In this document: positions 6,913 to 13,015 of the stretch, in pieces | Position numbering within the stretch: position 1 is the stretch's first letter | Layout: every line of letters starts with the position of its first letter | Notes under the pieces: model-generated | Databases searched by the model: none | Told to the model about the DNA's origin: nothing | What the model saw: the letters and a program-made list of their open reading frames with translations, nothing else | Made by a program: the position numbers and the translations under genes | NCBI GenBank assembly: GCA_041987265.1 | Contig: JBHIWT010000036.1 | Location: 1 to 21,773, forward strand | DNA: 21,773 nucleotides | From: IH12 sp041987265 | Lineage (GTDB): Bacteria; Pseudomonadota; Alphaproteobacteria; Caulobacterales; Hyphomonadaceae | Reading direction: 5' to 3'

Positions 6913-6941
6913 TTGAGTTATTCCCAATACTTCCCGATACT
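6913..6941 (+). promoter_or_regulatory. Promoter of the passenger operon
   Basis: TTGAGT (6913-6918) and GATACT (6936-6941) are spaced by exactly 17 bp, beginning 7 bp inside the left terminal repeat. The -10 region lies within a 10-nt tandem duplication (6923-6932 and 6933-6942, one mismatch). The element thus seems to carry its own promoter for its cargo. Confidence 0.5.
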
Positions 6942-7003
6942 TCGGACTCCACGCTACGAGCAATCGGCGCCAAGCTGCGACAATTCTGAGCAGCGAGGTG
7001 AGC

Positions 7004-7309
7004 ATGAGCGAAGATCAGGAACTCGCAGAGAAGGACGAGGCGGAGAAGGAGCGGCTAGCAACCCTTCAAGAAGCGATGTCTACGCCTGCAACTTACGCCA
7101 ATCTCGTAAACGTAGCGGTGAGTTCACAGGGGAGCGTTCGTCTGAGCTTCGCGGAGCGGGTCGGCGACGGACCGAACCACTTCCGCATAGCAGTGGTTCT
7201 GCCCGTGGATACCGCTTGGGGGGTGGCAGACATCATCAAGAAGAAGATCGAAGAGAACCCGAATATCCAGATCGAGATCGTAGGCGAAAAGCCGAAAGAT
7301 GGCGACTAG
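7004..7309 (+). CDS. IS1595 passenger protein 1, DUF3467-like (tentative)
   Basis: A 101-residue cytoplasmic protein with a highly charged N-terminal segment (about residues 1-22, acidic and lysine-rich, likely helical). A compact domain follows with YANLVNVAVSSQGSVRLSFAE and ending IIKKKIEENPNIQIEIVGEK. The pattern (Tyr-x-Asn-hydrophobic start, a beta strand ending in phenylalanine, a later helix before the C-terminus) recalls DUF3467 proteins, but the match is from memory and weak. ATG 7004 was chosen with GAGG 5 nt upstream; GTG 6998 is two codons earlier. The stop overlaps the next gene by 11 bp, so the three passengers form one translationally coupled operon. Function unknown. Confidence 0.72.
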   Translation: MSEDQELAEKDEAEKERLATLQEAMSTPATYANLVNVAVSSQGSVRLSFAERVGDGPNHFRIAVVLPVDTAWGVADIIKKKIEENPNIQIEIVGEKPKDGD

Positions 7310-7871
7310 CGACCAGCCAACCCTTTTCGGTTCGGACTGGGCTAATAACACGCCATCAGAGTCGCCGCCGAAACGTAGACGTGTTCCTGTGCAAGCAGGC
7401 GCGCCCGGTAGCGATGTTGTCGGCAGCGGTGGGACGACCTCTACCGACACCGCAAGAGGCAGCGACTTTACGCCCGTTAGCCCGCTTCCTGGTCAGGAGC
7501 TGATTGTGCCAGCTCCTGAACCCTATGTGGTAGTAAGCCGTGCGAAGCTTGAGGGCCTCAAAGAGCTTCGGATTAGTTGGCTGCTAGACGTCACGCTAGC
7601 TGCACTGAGTTTGGCTATACCGACCGGCGCAAATGCGATTTGGGCATACTGCAACAATACAGAGCCTCGCGTAGATGCGGAGGTGCTGATCAACGGCGGC
7701 ATATCGTTGCTGTCACTTGGTGTCGGGTTGTTGGCGGGGCTGCTGACTGCCAAGCAGGAGAGTTCCTTCAAACGCCAGTACAATGGTATCATGAAGGGGC
7801 AGAGGCACATACTGCGAGGCAACGAACTAACGCCCATCGCGGCTGAACAAAGCGAAGAAGATGCCAAATAA
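7299..7871 (+). CDS. IS1595 passenger protein 2, predicted two-span membrane protein
   Basis: A 190-residue protein of no recognised family. Residues 1-75 are rich in Pro, Ser, Gly and Thr and probably disordered; they include a basic KRRR patch at 25-28. Two hydrophobic segments follow at about 93-117 and 127-150, separated by a short polar loop with a cysteine. The C-terminal ~40 residues are polar. With both termini on the same side of the membrane it looks like a small membrane anchor or pore-like protein. It overlaps the genes before and after it by 11 bp each, strong evidence that all three are expressed together. Confidence 0.75.
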   Translation: MATSDQPTLFGSDWANNTPSESPPKRRRVPVQAGAPGSDVVGSGGTTSTDTARGSDFTPVSPLPGQELIVPAPEPYVVVSRAKLEGLKELRISWLLDVTLAALSLAIPTGANAIWAYCNNTEPRVDAEVLINGGISLLSLGVGLLAGLLTAKQESSFKRQYNGIMKGQRHILRGNELTPIAAEQSEEDAK

Positions 7872-8064
7872 GCCTAAGCCCATCGACAAGACCAAGACGC
7901 TGGATCACGCGCGCAAGACGGGTGACCTTGAGAAGTTCATCCGAGAGCACGAGAACGACGAACCGGGCGACCTCGACAAGCTGGATAAGGCTATTGCGCG
8001 TCCAGCTCAGGAAAGCGGGTCAAAAGCTCGGAAACCATCTTCGAAGGCGTCATCCGGCGGTTGA
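7861..8064 (+). CDS. IS1595 passenger protein 3, small highly charged protein
   Basis: A 67-residue hydrophilic protein (MPNKPKPIDKTKTLDHARKT...) rich in Lys, Asp and Glu, with no membrane segment and no recognised domain. The middle (HARKTGDLEKFIREHEND) looks helical. It begins inside the end of passenger 2 with an 11-bp overlap and a purine-rich GAAGAAG before the ATG. Its last 74 bp are antisense to the 3' end of the transposase gene, so the element is tightly packed; its lysine- and serine-rich tail (from about residue 46) comes from this shared DNA. It could be an accessory factor for passengers 1 and 2; nothing in the sequence says what. Confidence 0.6.
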   Translation: MPNKPKPIDKTKTLDHARKTGDLEKFIREHENDEPGDLDKLDKAIARPAQESGSKARKPSSKASSGG

Positions 8065-8887
8065 AGCGGTATTCGAACTCTTTCGCGTACTGCTCCATGT
8101 ACTTCTTCGAAACGCTGATATGCGTGCCTTGGATTGAACACTTCAGGTGGCGCCAGAAGTTCTCGACAGCGTTCACCGTCGTGCCGTCCTTGGCGACGTA
8201 GCCCATCGTCTCTTTCGCGATGCGGCTGACCTTGTAGCCGTCACGCTTCAGCTTGTTGTAGCCGGGGTGCATGTCCGCGTGGATTTGCGAACCGGGAACC
8301 ACGTTCTCTGACACGGCCTCGTGCATGGTCGCCTGCTTCGTGTCGGGAATTACCTTCATGATGGAGCGGCCTTCATCGCCGCGCTCGACCATACCCAGAA
8401 CGATCGTCTTGTTGCCCGAGCCGACGCCACCGCCGCCACGGCCCTTTGATGCGCCGCCAACATAGGCTTCATCGACTTCGACAATCTCGCCGTCGCCGCC
8501 AAGAGGCTCGTCGCCATCAATCGCGGCCATGTGCTCACGGATCTTGTGGCCCATGCGGAACGCCGTCTTGTAGGTCACGCCAAGCTGGCGCTGGAGCTCC
8601 TTGGCGCTCACCCCATGGCGCGTGTTGGTGAACAGGAAGATTGCGTAGAACCAGAGCTGGAGAGGCGTACGCGTCTTCTCGAACAGCGTGCCGACCATCG
8701 GGTGCAGGTGATGGCCGCAGAACTGGCAGGCGAACGCCATCTCAGCGTCAAAACGATACCAGCGCGCGGAACGGTCGCACTTCGGGCAAACGTGTCCCTG
8801 ACCGAACCGGACATCAAAAAGATGTTGAAGACATGCTTCATCGTTCGGGTATTGCGAAAAGAAAGCGCGAACTGTTGTAGGCTTCAT
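7991..8887 (-). CDS. IS1595-family transposase
   Basis: A 298-residue intact transposase. An N-terminal zinc ribbon (C34-x2-C37 and C54-x2-C57) is followed by a helix-turn-helix region (about 92-117, VSAKELQRQLGVTYKTAFRM) and a DDE-type catalytic domain. Likely catalytic residues are D139 (in VEVDEAYVGG), D205 (in IHADMHPGY), and the NAVENFWRHLK segment with E242, N243 and K249. It would cut the 26-bp terminal repeats and insert with an 8-bp duplication. ATG 8887 has AGAGGA 7 nt upstream. Its length is normal and no frameshift is seen. It converges on, and overlaps by 74 bp, the third passenger gene. Confidence 0.96.
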   Translation of the reverse strand: MKPTTVRAFFSQYPNDEACLQHLFDVRFGQGHVCPKCDRSARWYRFDAEMAFACQFCGHHLHPMVGTLFEKTRTPLQLWFYAIFLFTNTRHGVSAKELQRQLGVTYKTAFRMGHKIREHMAAIDGDEPLGGDGEIVEVDEAYVGGASKGRGGGGVGSGNKTIVLGMVERGDEGRSIMKVIPDTKQATMHEAVSENVVPGSQIHADMHPGYNKLKRDGYKVSRIAKETMGYVAKDGTTVNAVENFWRHLKCSIQGTHISVSKKYMEQYAKEFEYRFNRRMTPSKMVSELLTRFPELDAQ

Positions 8888-8923
8888 GGGTCTGTCCTCT
8901 ACAACTATACTTAGAGGATCAGG

Positions 8924-8949
8924 TACCTTATGTCAAGGGGATACACCCC
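8924..8949 (-). repeat. Right terminal inverted repeat (IRR) carrying the transposase -35 box
   Basis: Read on the minus strand it begins GGGGTGTATCCCC and ends CATAAGGTA. It contains a consensus TTGACA (8931-8936, minus strand), followed 17 bp later by a weak -10 (TAAGTA), upstream of the transposase. The end repeat therefore seems to double as promoter. Confidence 0.9.
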
Positions 8950-8957
8950 TCAATAGG
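8950..8957. repeat. Right target-site duplication of the IS1595 element
   Basis: TCAATAGG, identical to 6873-6880 on the other side of the element. It is directly followed by a third terminal-repeat-like sequence. Confidence 0.95.
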
Positions 8958-8983
8958 CGCATGTATCCCCTCAACATACGGTG
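8958..8983 (+). repeat. Degenerate solo IS1595 terminal repeat abutting the target duplication
   Basis: Aligned without gaps to the left repeat, 19 of 26 positions are identical, including TGTATCCC (8962-8969), CATA and GGT. It starts at the first base after TCAATAGG and has the orientation of a left end. It lies outside the element and has no partner in the window. Confidence 0.65.
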
Positions 8984-9068
8984 GTTTCGGGTATTGCTAT
9001 GGCAGGGAGGGGCTGGATACGCAGTGTGAAGCCCCGCGAAACGTGTGACGGGTCTGGGAGGCAGTGGA

Positions 9069-10271
9069 TTGAGCGCCGGTTCGACTGGCCCGTTGGCGGG
9101 CGTCACGATTGTTGATCTTTCGACTGTGGTTTTTGGGCCCTATGCCACCCAGATCCTGGGCGATCTCGGCGCGGATGTGATCAAGGTAGAGAACGCCGCC
9201 GGCGATATCATGCGTCATGCCGGCCCGTCGCCGCACCCCGGCATGGGCGCCATCTATATGGGGTGCAACCGCAACAAGCGCTCGATCGTGCTGGACCTCA
9301 AGACCGAGGACGGGCTGGAGGCGATGCGCCGGCTGGTCGCTCGGTCAGATGTGTTCTTTTCCAATGTGCGCATGGAAGGGCTCAAGCGGCTCGGCCTTGG
9401 CTATGAGAAGGCGCGCAAGCTGAGGGACGACCTGATCTACGTGCATTGCGCAGGGTATGGCGCAAACGGTCCGGATGCCGGAAAGCCTGCGTATGACGAC
9501 CTGATCCAGGCGGCCTCGGGCGTGACGGATCTGTTCGCGATCAAGGAGGGCGGGCCGCCGAAATACATGCCTGCGCTGATGGCGGACAAGGCGAGCGGGT
9601 TGCACGCCGCCTATGCGACGATCGCGGCGCTCTACGCGCACAAGACGACGGGCAAGGGCCAATTTGTCGAGGTGCCGATGCTGGAGGCGTTCACCTCTTT
9701 CAACCTCGTCGAGAACCTGTTCGGCCACACGTTCGATCCGCCTCTAGCAGAGCCTGCTTACACGCGTTCAGTCAGCGCGAACCGGAAACCGTATGCAACC
9801 AAGGACGGCTATATCGGCATCATGCCTTACAATGACCGTCAGTGGGTCGAGTTCTTTGCGATGGGCGGGCGCGAGAATATCAACGCCGATCCGCGGTTTG
9901 CGACCTATGCGGCGCGGACGGCGAACATCGGCGAGCTGTATGCGCTGGTCAGTGAAGTGGCCGCGACGAAGACGACAGCTGAATGGCTCGAGCTGCTGGA
10001 AGCAGCTGACATTCCGGCTGTGCGGTGCAACTCGCTAAAGGATCTGCTGCACGATCCGCATCTGCGCGGTAGCGGCTTCCTTCACAAGCGGGATCATCCC
10101 GATGTCGGGCCCTATTTCGCGATGCACCACCCGGTGAACTTTTCCGAGACGCCAGCGGACATCAGGCGAGAGCCGCCGCGATTGGGCCAGGACACGGAAG
10201 ACGTCCTTCGTGAGCTTGGGTTCGAGGAGGAGCAGGTGAACAAGATGGCCGAGCCGCCATCGAAGTCCTGA
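9069..10271 (+). CDS. CaiB/BaiF family (class III) CoA-transferase
   Basis: A 400-residue family III CoA-transferase. It opens PLAGVTIVDLSTVVFGPYATQILGDLGADVIKVE, the family signature, and has an RSIVLDLKTEDG segment. The catalytic aspartate is expected at D143 in PAYDDLIQAASG. Such enzymes move CoA between carboxylic acids (formyl/oxalyl, carnitine, bile acid, succinyl/benzylsuccinate); the substrate here cannot be told. TTG 9069 is the likely start because GGGAGG lies 7 nt upstream; GTG 9045 is in frame but lacks such a site. The gene was divergent from irr before the IS insertion, which left only 119 bp of its upstream region next to the element. It is followed 11 bp later by the stop of the convergent RyR gene. 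Confidence 0.92.
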   Translation: MSAGSTGPLAGVTIVDLSTVVFGPYATQILGDLGADVIKVENAAGDIMRHAGPSPHPGMGAIYMGCNRNKRSIVLDLKTEDGLEAMRRLVARSDVFFSNVRMEGLKRLGLGYEKARKLRDDLIYVHCAGYGANGPDAGKPAYDDLIQAASGVTDLFAIKEGGPPKYMPALMADKASGLHAAYATIAALYAHKTTGKGQFVEVPMLEAFTSFNLVENLFGHTFDPPLAEPAYTRSVSANRKPYATKDGYIGIMPYNDRQWVEFFAMGGRENINADPRFATYAARTANIGELYALVSEVAATKTTAEWLELLEAADIPAVRCNSLKDLLHDPHLRGSGFLHKRDHPDVGPYFAMHHPVNFSETPADIRREPPRLGQDTEDVLRELGFEEEQVNKMAEPPSKS

Positions 10272-10282
10272 GGATTTCCGGA

Positions 10283-10675
10283 TCAGCGAATCTTCGCAGT
10301 AAGCGATTCAATCACGGCGGAGACCAACGCGTCCTTGCGCCGTTCCACTTCCGGTAGTTTCGCATAGGCGACCATCAGCGGGTGGGTCTTCTTCTTTGCG
10401 TCTTTTGTTCGACCGTAATTCCAGCCCGCCTTCTTCTTCTCGTTCATCCATTGGCGATGACGGGATGCAGGTGTGGAGGGTTCGCCCGACGTGTTCCAGT
10501 GGACGGCTTCGAGCGTTGCGGCCTTCATCCATGCCGGCGCCCGGGACCAGGGCGGGGCGGCGGGCTGATTGTTGGCCGCCTGCCAGGCGCGCACTGCTTC
10601 ATGCGTTACACGCGCGACACGCTGCGCCTGCGCCGGACTGATCTTCCGTTTGGGAGCGTTCCCGGGCTTCTTCAT
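10283..10675 (-). CDS. Small RyR-domain protein (phage-like)
   Basis: A 130-residue protein in two parts. Residues ~12-62 (RVARVTHEAVRAWQ... PPWSRAPAWMKAATLEAVHW) resemble the N-terminal half of phage-type RyR proteins. Residues ~72-115 are a clear RyR repeat (RQWMNEKKKAGWNYGRTKDA, then KKTHPLMVAYAKLPEVERRKD). RyR modules are ligand-binding domains named after ryanodine receptors, and are common in phages and prophages and in some bacterial sensory proteins. ATG 10675 has CGGAG 8 nt upstream; TTG 10705 is possible but less likely. It is divergent from the RyR-containing membrane protein, an unusual pairing. Ligand and role unknown. Confidence 0.85.
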   Translation of the reverse strand: MKKPGNAPKRKISPAQAQRVARVTHEAVRAWQAANNQPAAPPWSRAPAWMKAATLEAVHWNTSGEPSTPASRHRQWMNEKKKAGWNYGRTKDAKKKTHPLMVAYAKLPEVERRKDALVSAVIESLTAKIR

Positions 10676-10697
10676 GTCGAGCACTCCGGTGGGGCTT

Positions 10698-10801
10698 TGC
10701 GCCAAATGTCAGGCGGGCGCATTGTAGAGGTCGCCGATGCTAGCCGTAAGTGCGCCTTGATGGGCGCATCTTCTTCTGGCGCTTGCAATTGTTCCGGCGC
10801 A
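10698..10801. promoter_or_regulatory. Five GGCGCA sites in the shared promoter of the two RyR genes
   Basis: GGCGCA occurs at 10716-10721, 10763-10768 and 10796-10801 on the plus strand, and at 10698-10703 and 10751-10756 on the minus strand. The middle pair forms a perfect inverted repeat TGCGCC-ttgatg-GGCGCA (10751-10768). This is many more than expected by chance in 155 bp and suggests a binding array for a regulator of both divergent genes. Confidence 0.4.
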
Positions 10802-10831
10802 TTCTAGCGTCACGCGCGGGAGCACAGGCAC

Positions 10832-12652
10832 ATGGGGAAGACAGAACCGGAAACGTCACGGTCAGCTGGACGTCGGCGTGGGACTCCAATCGTCTGGGCG
10901 ATCGCAACGATCTTCGGCACTGTTGCGCTGGCGAGCGCGGGCTATGGCTGGTGGATACAGGACGGCCGACCTGCCGCGCCGCAGACCTTTATCGATGCGC
11001 TGAACTGGATGGACCTGCCCGTTCGCGGCGTGCAGGCGCTGTTGCTGTCCGACATCTACTACGACAACGGCCTGGATCCTGAGGCAGGGCGGTGGCTGCA
11101 GGTCGCGCGTATCTCCGGCGCGCTGTTCTCGCTGATCGTCGCTGGCAGGCTTCTGTTGAAAGCGATCGGTGACGGGATCCTTCAGCGTTCGTTGCGCGGC
11201 CGTCGGGGGCACGTTGTGATTTTCGGCGATGGGCCGGCGACGAGTGATTTTGTCGGATTGCCGGGATTTGGTCAGGTCACGCAGATTGCGCATGGGCTGG
11301 AGTTTTCCCCGGGCCGGTTCGCGCACCTGCCCGGGGAGGGGACGCTGGCGGATCAGGCGGCGAATTCCGCAGCCAGCCGCGCGCGCAGAATTCTCGTTAA
11401 CGAGGATACGGACGAGCGGACATGGCAGACCGCAATGGCGCTCGCGCGTCATGTGGGAGATGCGGACATTGTTGCGATCCTTCGGGGGCTCGCCCACAGC
11501 ACATCAGAATCGCGATTGCGGTCGATCTCGTTTTCCGCTGGCGTCGCCCGGCAGGTCCTGCTGGCTCATCCGCCGTATCTGCTCGCCAACGCGATGCAGG
11601 CGCCGGCGCAACATCTGCTGATCCTCGGTTTCGGACCTGTGGGGCAGGCGATCCTGCGCGAGTTTCTCGTGACCTGCCCAGTGCTGAACCCGGAACGCAT
11701 GATGGTGACGGTTGTCGCTGAGGGCGTCCAGGAACAGTCCGCCGCGTTCATGGCGCTGAACCCCGGGCTCAGCATGGTTGTCGATGTGCAGTTCATAGAA
11801 GGCGATATTCTTGCTGGCGACGAAGCGATTATTGGGCAACTGGCTGAGCGGCGGGCGGCAAGCGAATTCTGCGCTGTCTACCTGACGGTCGGCGAGGACG
11901 AAGCTGTCGTCGGGCAGCCGGAGGCATTGCGAAGTCTTGCGGTCAAGCGCGATATTTTTCGGGCGCCGATCTTCTTCTTCTCGGACGACGGCGCGGGGCT
12001 GGCGAATGTCCGACATGGTGCGGGTCTGCTTGGTCCTGCCAATGCAAGCGATGCCGAGCGCGGAGAGATAGCGGCGAGAGCTGCGGCCGAAAATCGTATC
12101 GCCGAGTTGAGCATCGTGCCGTTCGGCACCTGGCGGAACGCGCTGGATGGCGCAGGGCTGCTGGCCCCGGATCTGGATGCGCACGCACGTGCGGTTCACG
12201 AGGCATATCTATCGGGCGTTGCTACATCTGGTTCTGGCGCATCTCAGGATGTTCCCGCCAATCGCCCTTGGGCGCGGCTGGATGGCGAGTATCGCGTTTC
12301 CAACCGGCGGGCGGCGCTACACATTCGCGCAAAAGCCTATGCGGCGGGCTTTGACCTGAACAACTGGCTGGCCAGCACAGCGCAGGGGCGCATGGCGCAC
12401 GAGCTGCCTCCGGCAGCGAACGCCTTCCATATTGAGGACCCGGACTTTGTTGCGCGCATGTCGAGACTGGAGCACCGCCGGTGGATGTGTGAGCGGCTGT
12501 TGAATGGGTGGGTTGCGGGGGAGGCGCGCAACAATTTTCGCAAAGTACACAATATGCTCCGTCCGTTCGAGGAACTGGACGATGCGGAAGTACGCAAGGA
12601 TGTAGCTGTGCTGAAGGTTACGCGCGACATACTGGCGGCGTCGGGCGCGTAA
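10832..12652 (+). CDS. Membrane protein with two TrkA-N-like Rossmann domains and a C-terminal RyR domain
   Basis: A 606-residue protein. Two membrane segments are seen at about residues 18-41 and 91-113, separated by a ~50-residue loop that could lie outside the membrane or re-enter it; no K+-channel TVGYG filter is present. Then comes a Rossmann-like domain starting GHVVIFGDGP (about 116-215) and a second with LLILGFGPVGQAIL (about 262-400), as in TrkA-N/RCK domains that bind NAD or nucleotides. The C-terminus (about 538-595: MSRLEHRRWMCERLLNGW, then HNMLRPFEELDD) is a RyR domain. The layout suggests a membrane-bound, ligand-gated sensor or channel regulator. GGGAG lies 9 nt before ATG 10832. 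Domain calls are by motif; transport function is inference. Confidence 0.85.
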   Translation: MGKTEPETSRSAGRRRGTPIVWAIATIFGTVALASAGYGWWIQDGRPAAPQTFIDALNWMDLPVRGVQALLLSDIYYDNGLDPEAGRWLQVARISGALFSLIVAGRLLLKAIGDGILQRSLRGRRGHVVIFGDGPATSDFVGLPGFGQVTQIAHGLEFSPGRFAHLPGEGTLADQAANSAASRARRILVNEDTDERTWQTAMALARHVGDADIVAILRGLAHSTSESRLRSISFSAGVARQVLLAHPPYLLANAMQAPAQHLLILGFGPVGQAILREFLVTCPVLNPERMMVTVVAEGVQEQSAAFMALNPGLSMVVDVQFIEGDILAGDEAIIGQLAERRAASEFCAVYLTVGEDEAVVGQPEALRSLAVKRDIFRAPIFFFSDDGAGLANVRHGAGLLGPANASDAERGEIAARAAAENRIAELSIVPFGTWRNALDGAGLLAPDLDAHARAVHEAYLSGVATSGSGASQDVPANRPWARLDGEYRVSNRRAALHIRAKAYAAGFDLNNWLASTAQGRMAHELPPAANAFHIEDPDFVARMSRLEHRRWMCERLLNGWVAGEARNNFRKVHNMLRPFEELDDAEVRKDVAVLKVTRDILAASGA

Positions 12653-12668
12653 GAATATTGCGGCGGGC

Positions 12669-12893
12669 CTAGGCGACCTTTCGGGAATTTCCCTGCGCCG
12701 GCTCTTCGGCGTCCTGGTCGGCAAGTTTGTGGAAGGTACGACGCACGTCGAGTCCGTAAGTGTCCAGCGCATTCATCGCGGCTTCCAGGTCCGCGAGGGC
12801 GAGACGCCAGATTTCGACGCCGTCGATGCGATCATCGGGCTTTTCGCCCAATAGCGCGCAATAACGTCTGGCGAGCTCTTCGTAGGCTTTCAT
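12669..12893 (-). CDS. Small hypothetical protein (74 aa)
   Basis: Not recognised. A soluble, charged, probably helical 74-residue protein: MKAYEELARRYCALLGEKPDDRI, then WRLALADLEAAMNALDTYGLDVRRTFHKL, and a polar tail. There is no signal peptide or membrane segment. The ATG at 12893 has a weak GGAA nearby. It converges with the RyR membrane protein gene (16 bp between stops) and is divergent from the tandem TetR regulator, so it may share that regulator's operator. Confidence 0.6.
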   Translation of the reverse strand: MKAYEELARRYCALLGEKPDDRIDGVEIWRLALADLEAAMNALDTYGLDVRRTFHKLADQDAEEPAQGNSRKVA

Positions 12894-12976
12894 TTCCGCA
12901 TCAAATCCTGCGCCCCAAATTCTCAGACCTACACTCTGTCGAACAAGCTGACTTTTTGGTTAACCCGACTCCAATG

Positions 12977-12994
12977 CGTGAATTTAGGTTCACG
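12977..12994. promoter_or_regulatory. Putative operator for the tandem TetR regulator
   Basis: CGTGAATTTAGGTTCACG: 6-bp arms, perfectly inverted, around a 6-bp spacer, in the divergent region between the 74-aa gene and the TetR gene. Its form and place fit an autoregulatory TetR operator. It argues for a start downstream (13016 or 13025) rather than at TTG 12956. Confidence 0.5.
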
Positions 12995-13015
12995 TTTGCC
13001 TTCCGGGCTGCAAAT

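Larger units (their letters stand above)
6881..8949. mobile_element. Complete IS1595-family insertion sequence with three passenger genes
   Basis: This 2069-bp element is bounded by 26-bp imperfect terminal inverted repeats (22 of 26 identical) and a perfect 8-bp target duplication. It encodes an intact IS1595-type transposase on the minus strand and three overlapping genes on the plus strand running towards it. Passenger genes are known in some IS1595 members; these three are not ones I recognise. Conserved ends, a perfect duplication and an intact transposase frame indicate recent insertion. It sits between irr and the CaiB/BaiF gene, in what was their shared divergent promoter region. The passenger genes show less GC-biased codon use than their neighbours, consistent with foreign origin. 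Confidence 0.95.

Noticed and set aside
9006..9036. GGGGCT/AGCCCC hairpin upstream of the CaiB/BaiF gene
   Set aside because: A 6-bp stem around a large loop, with no U-tract and no clear role; common by chance in GC-rich DNA.
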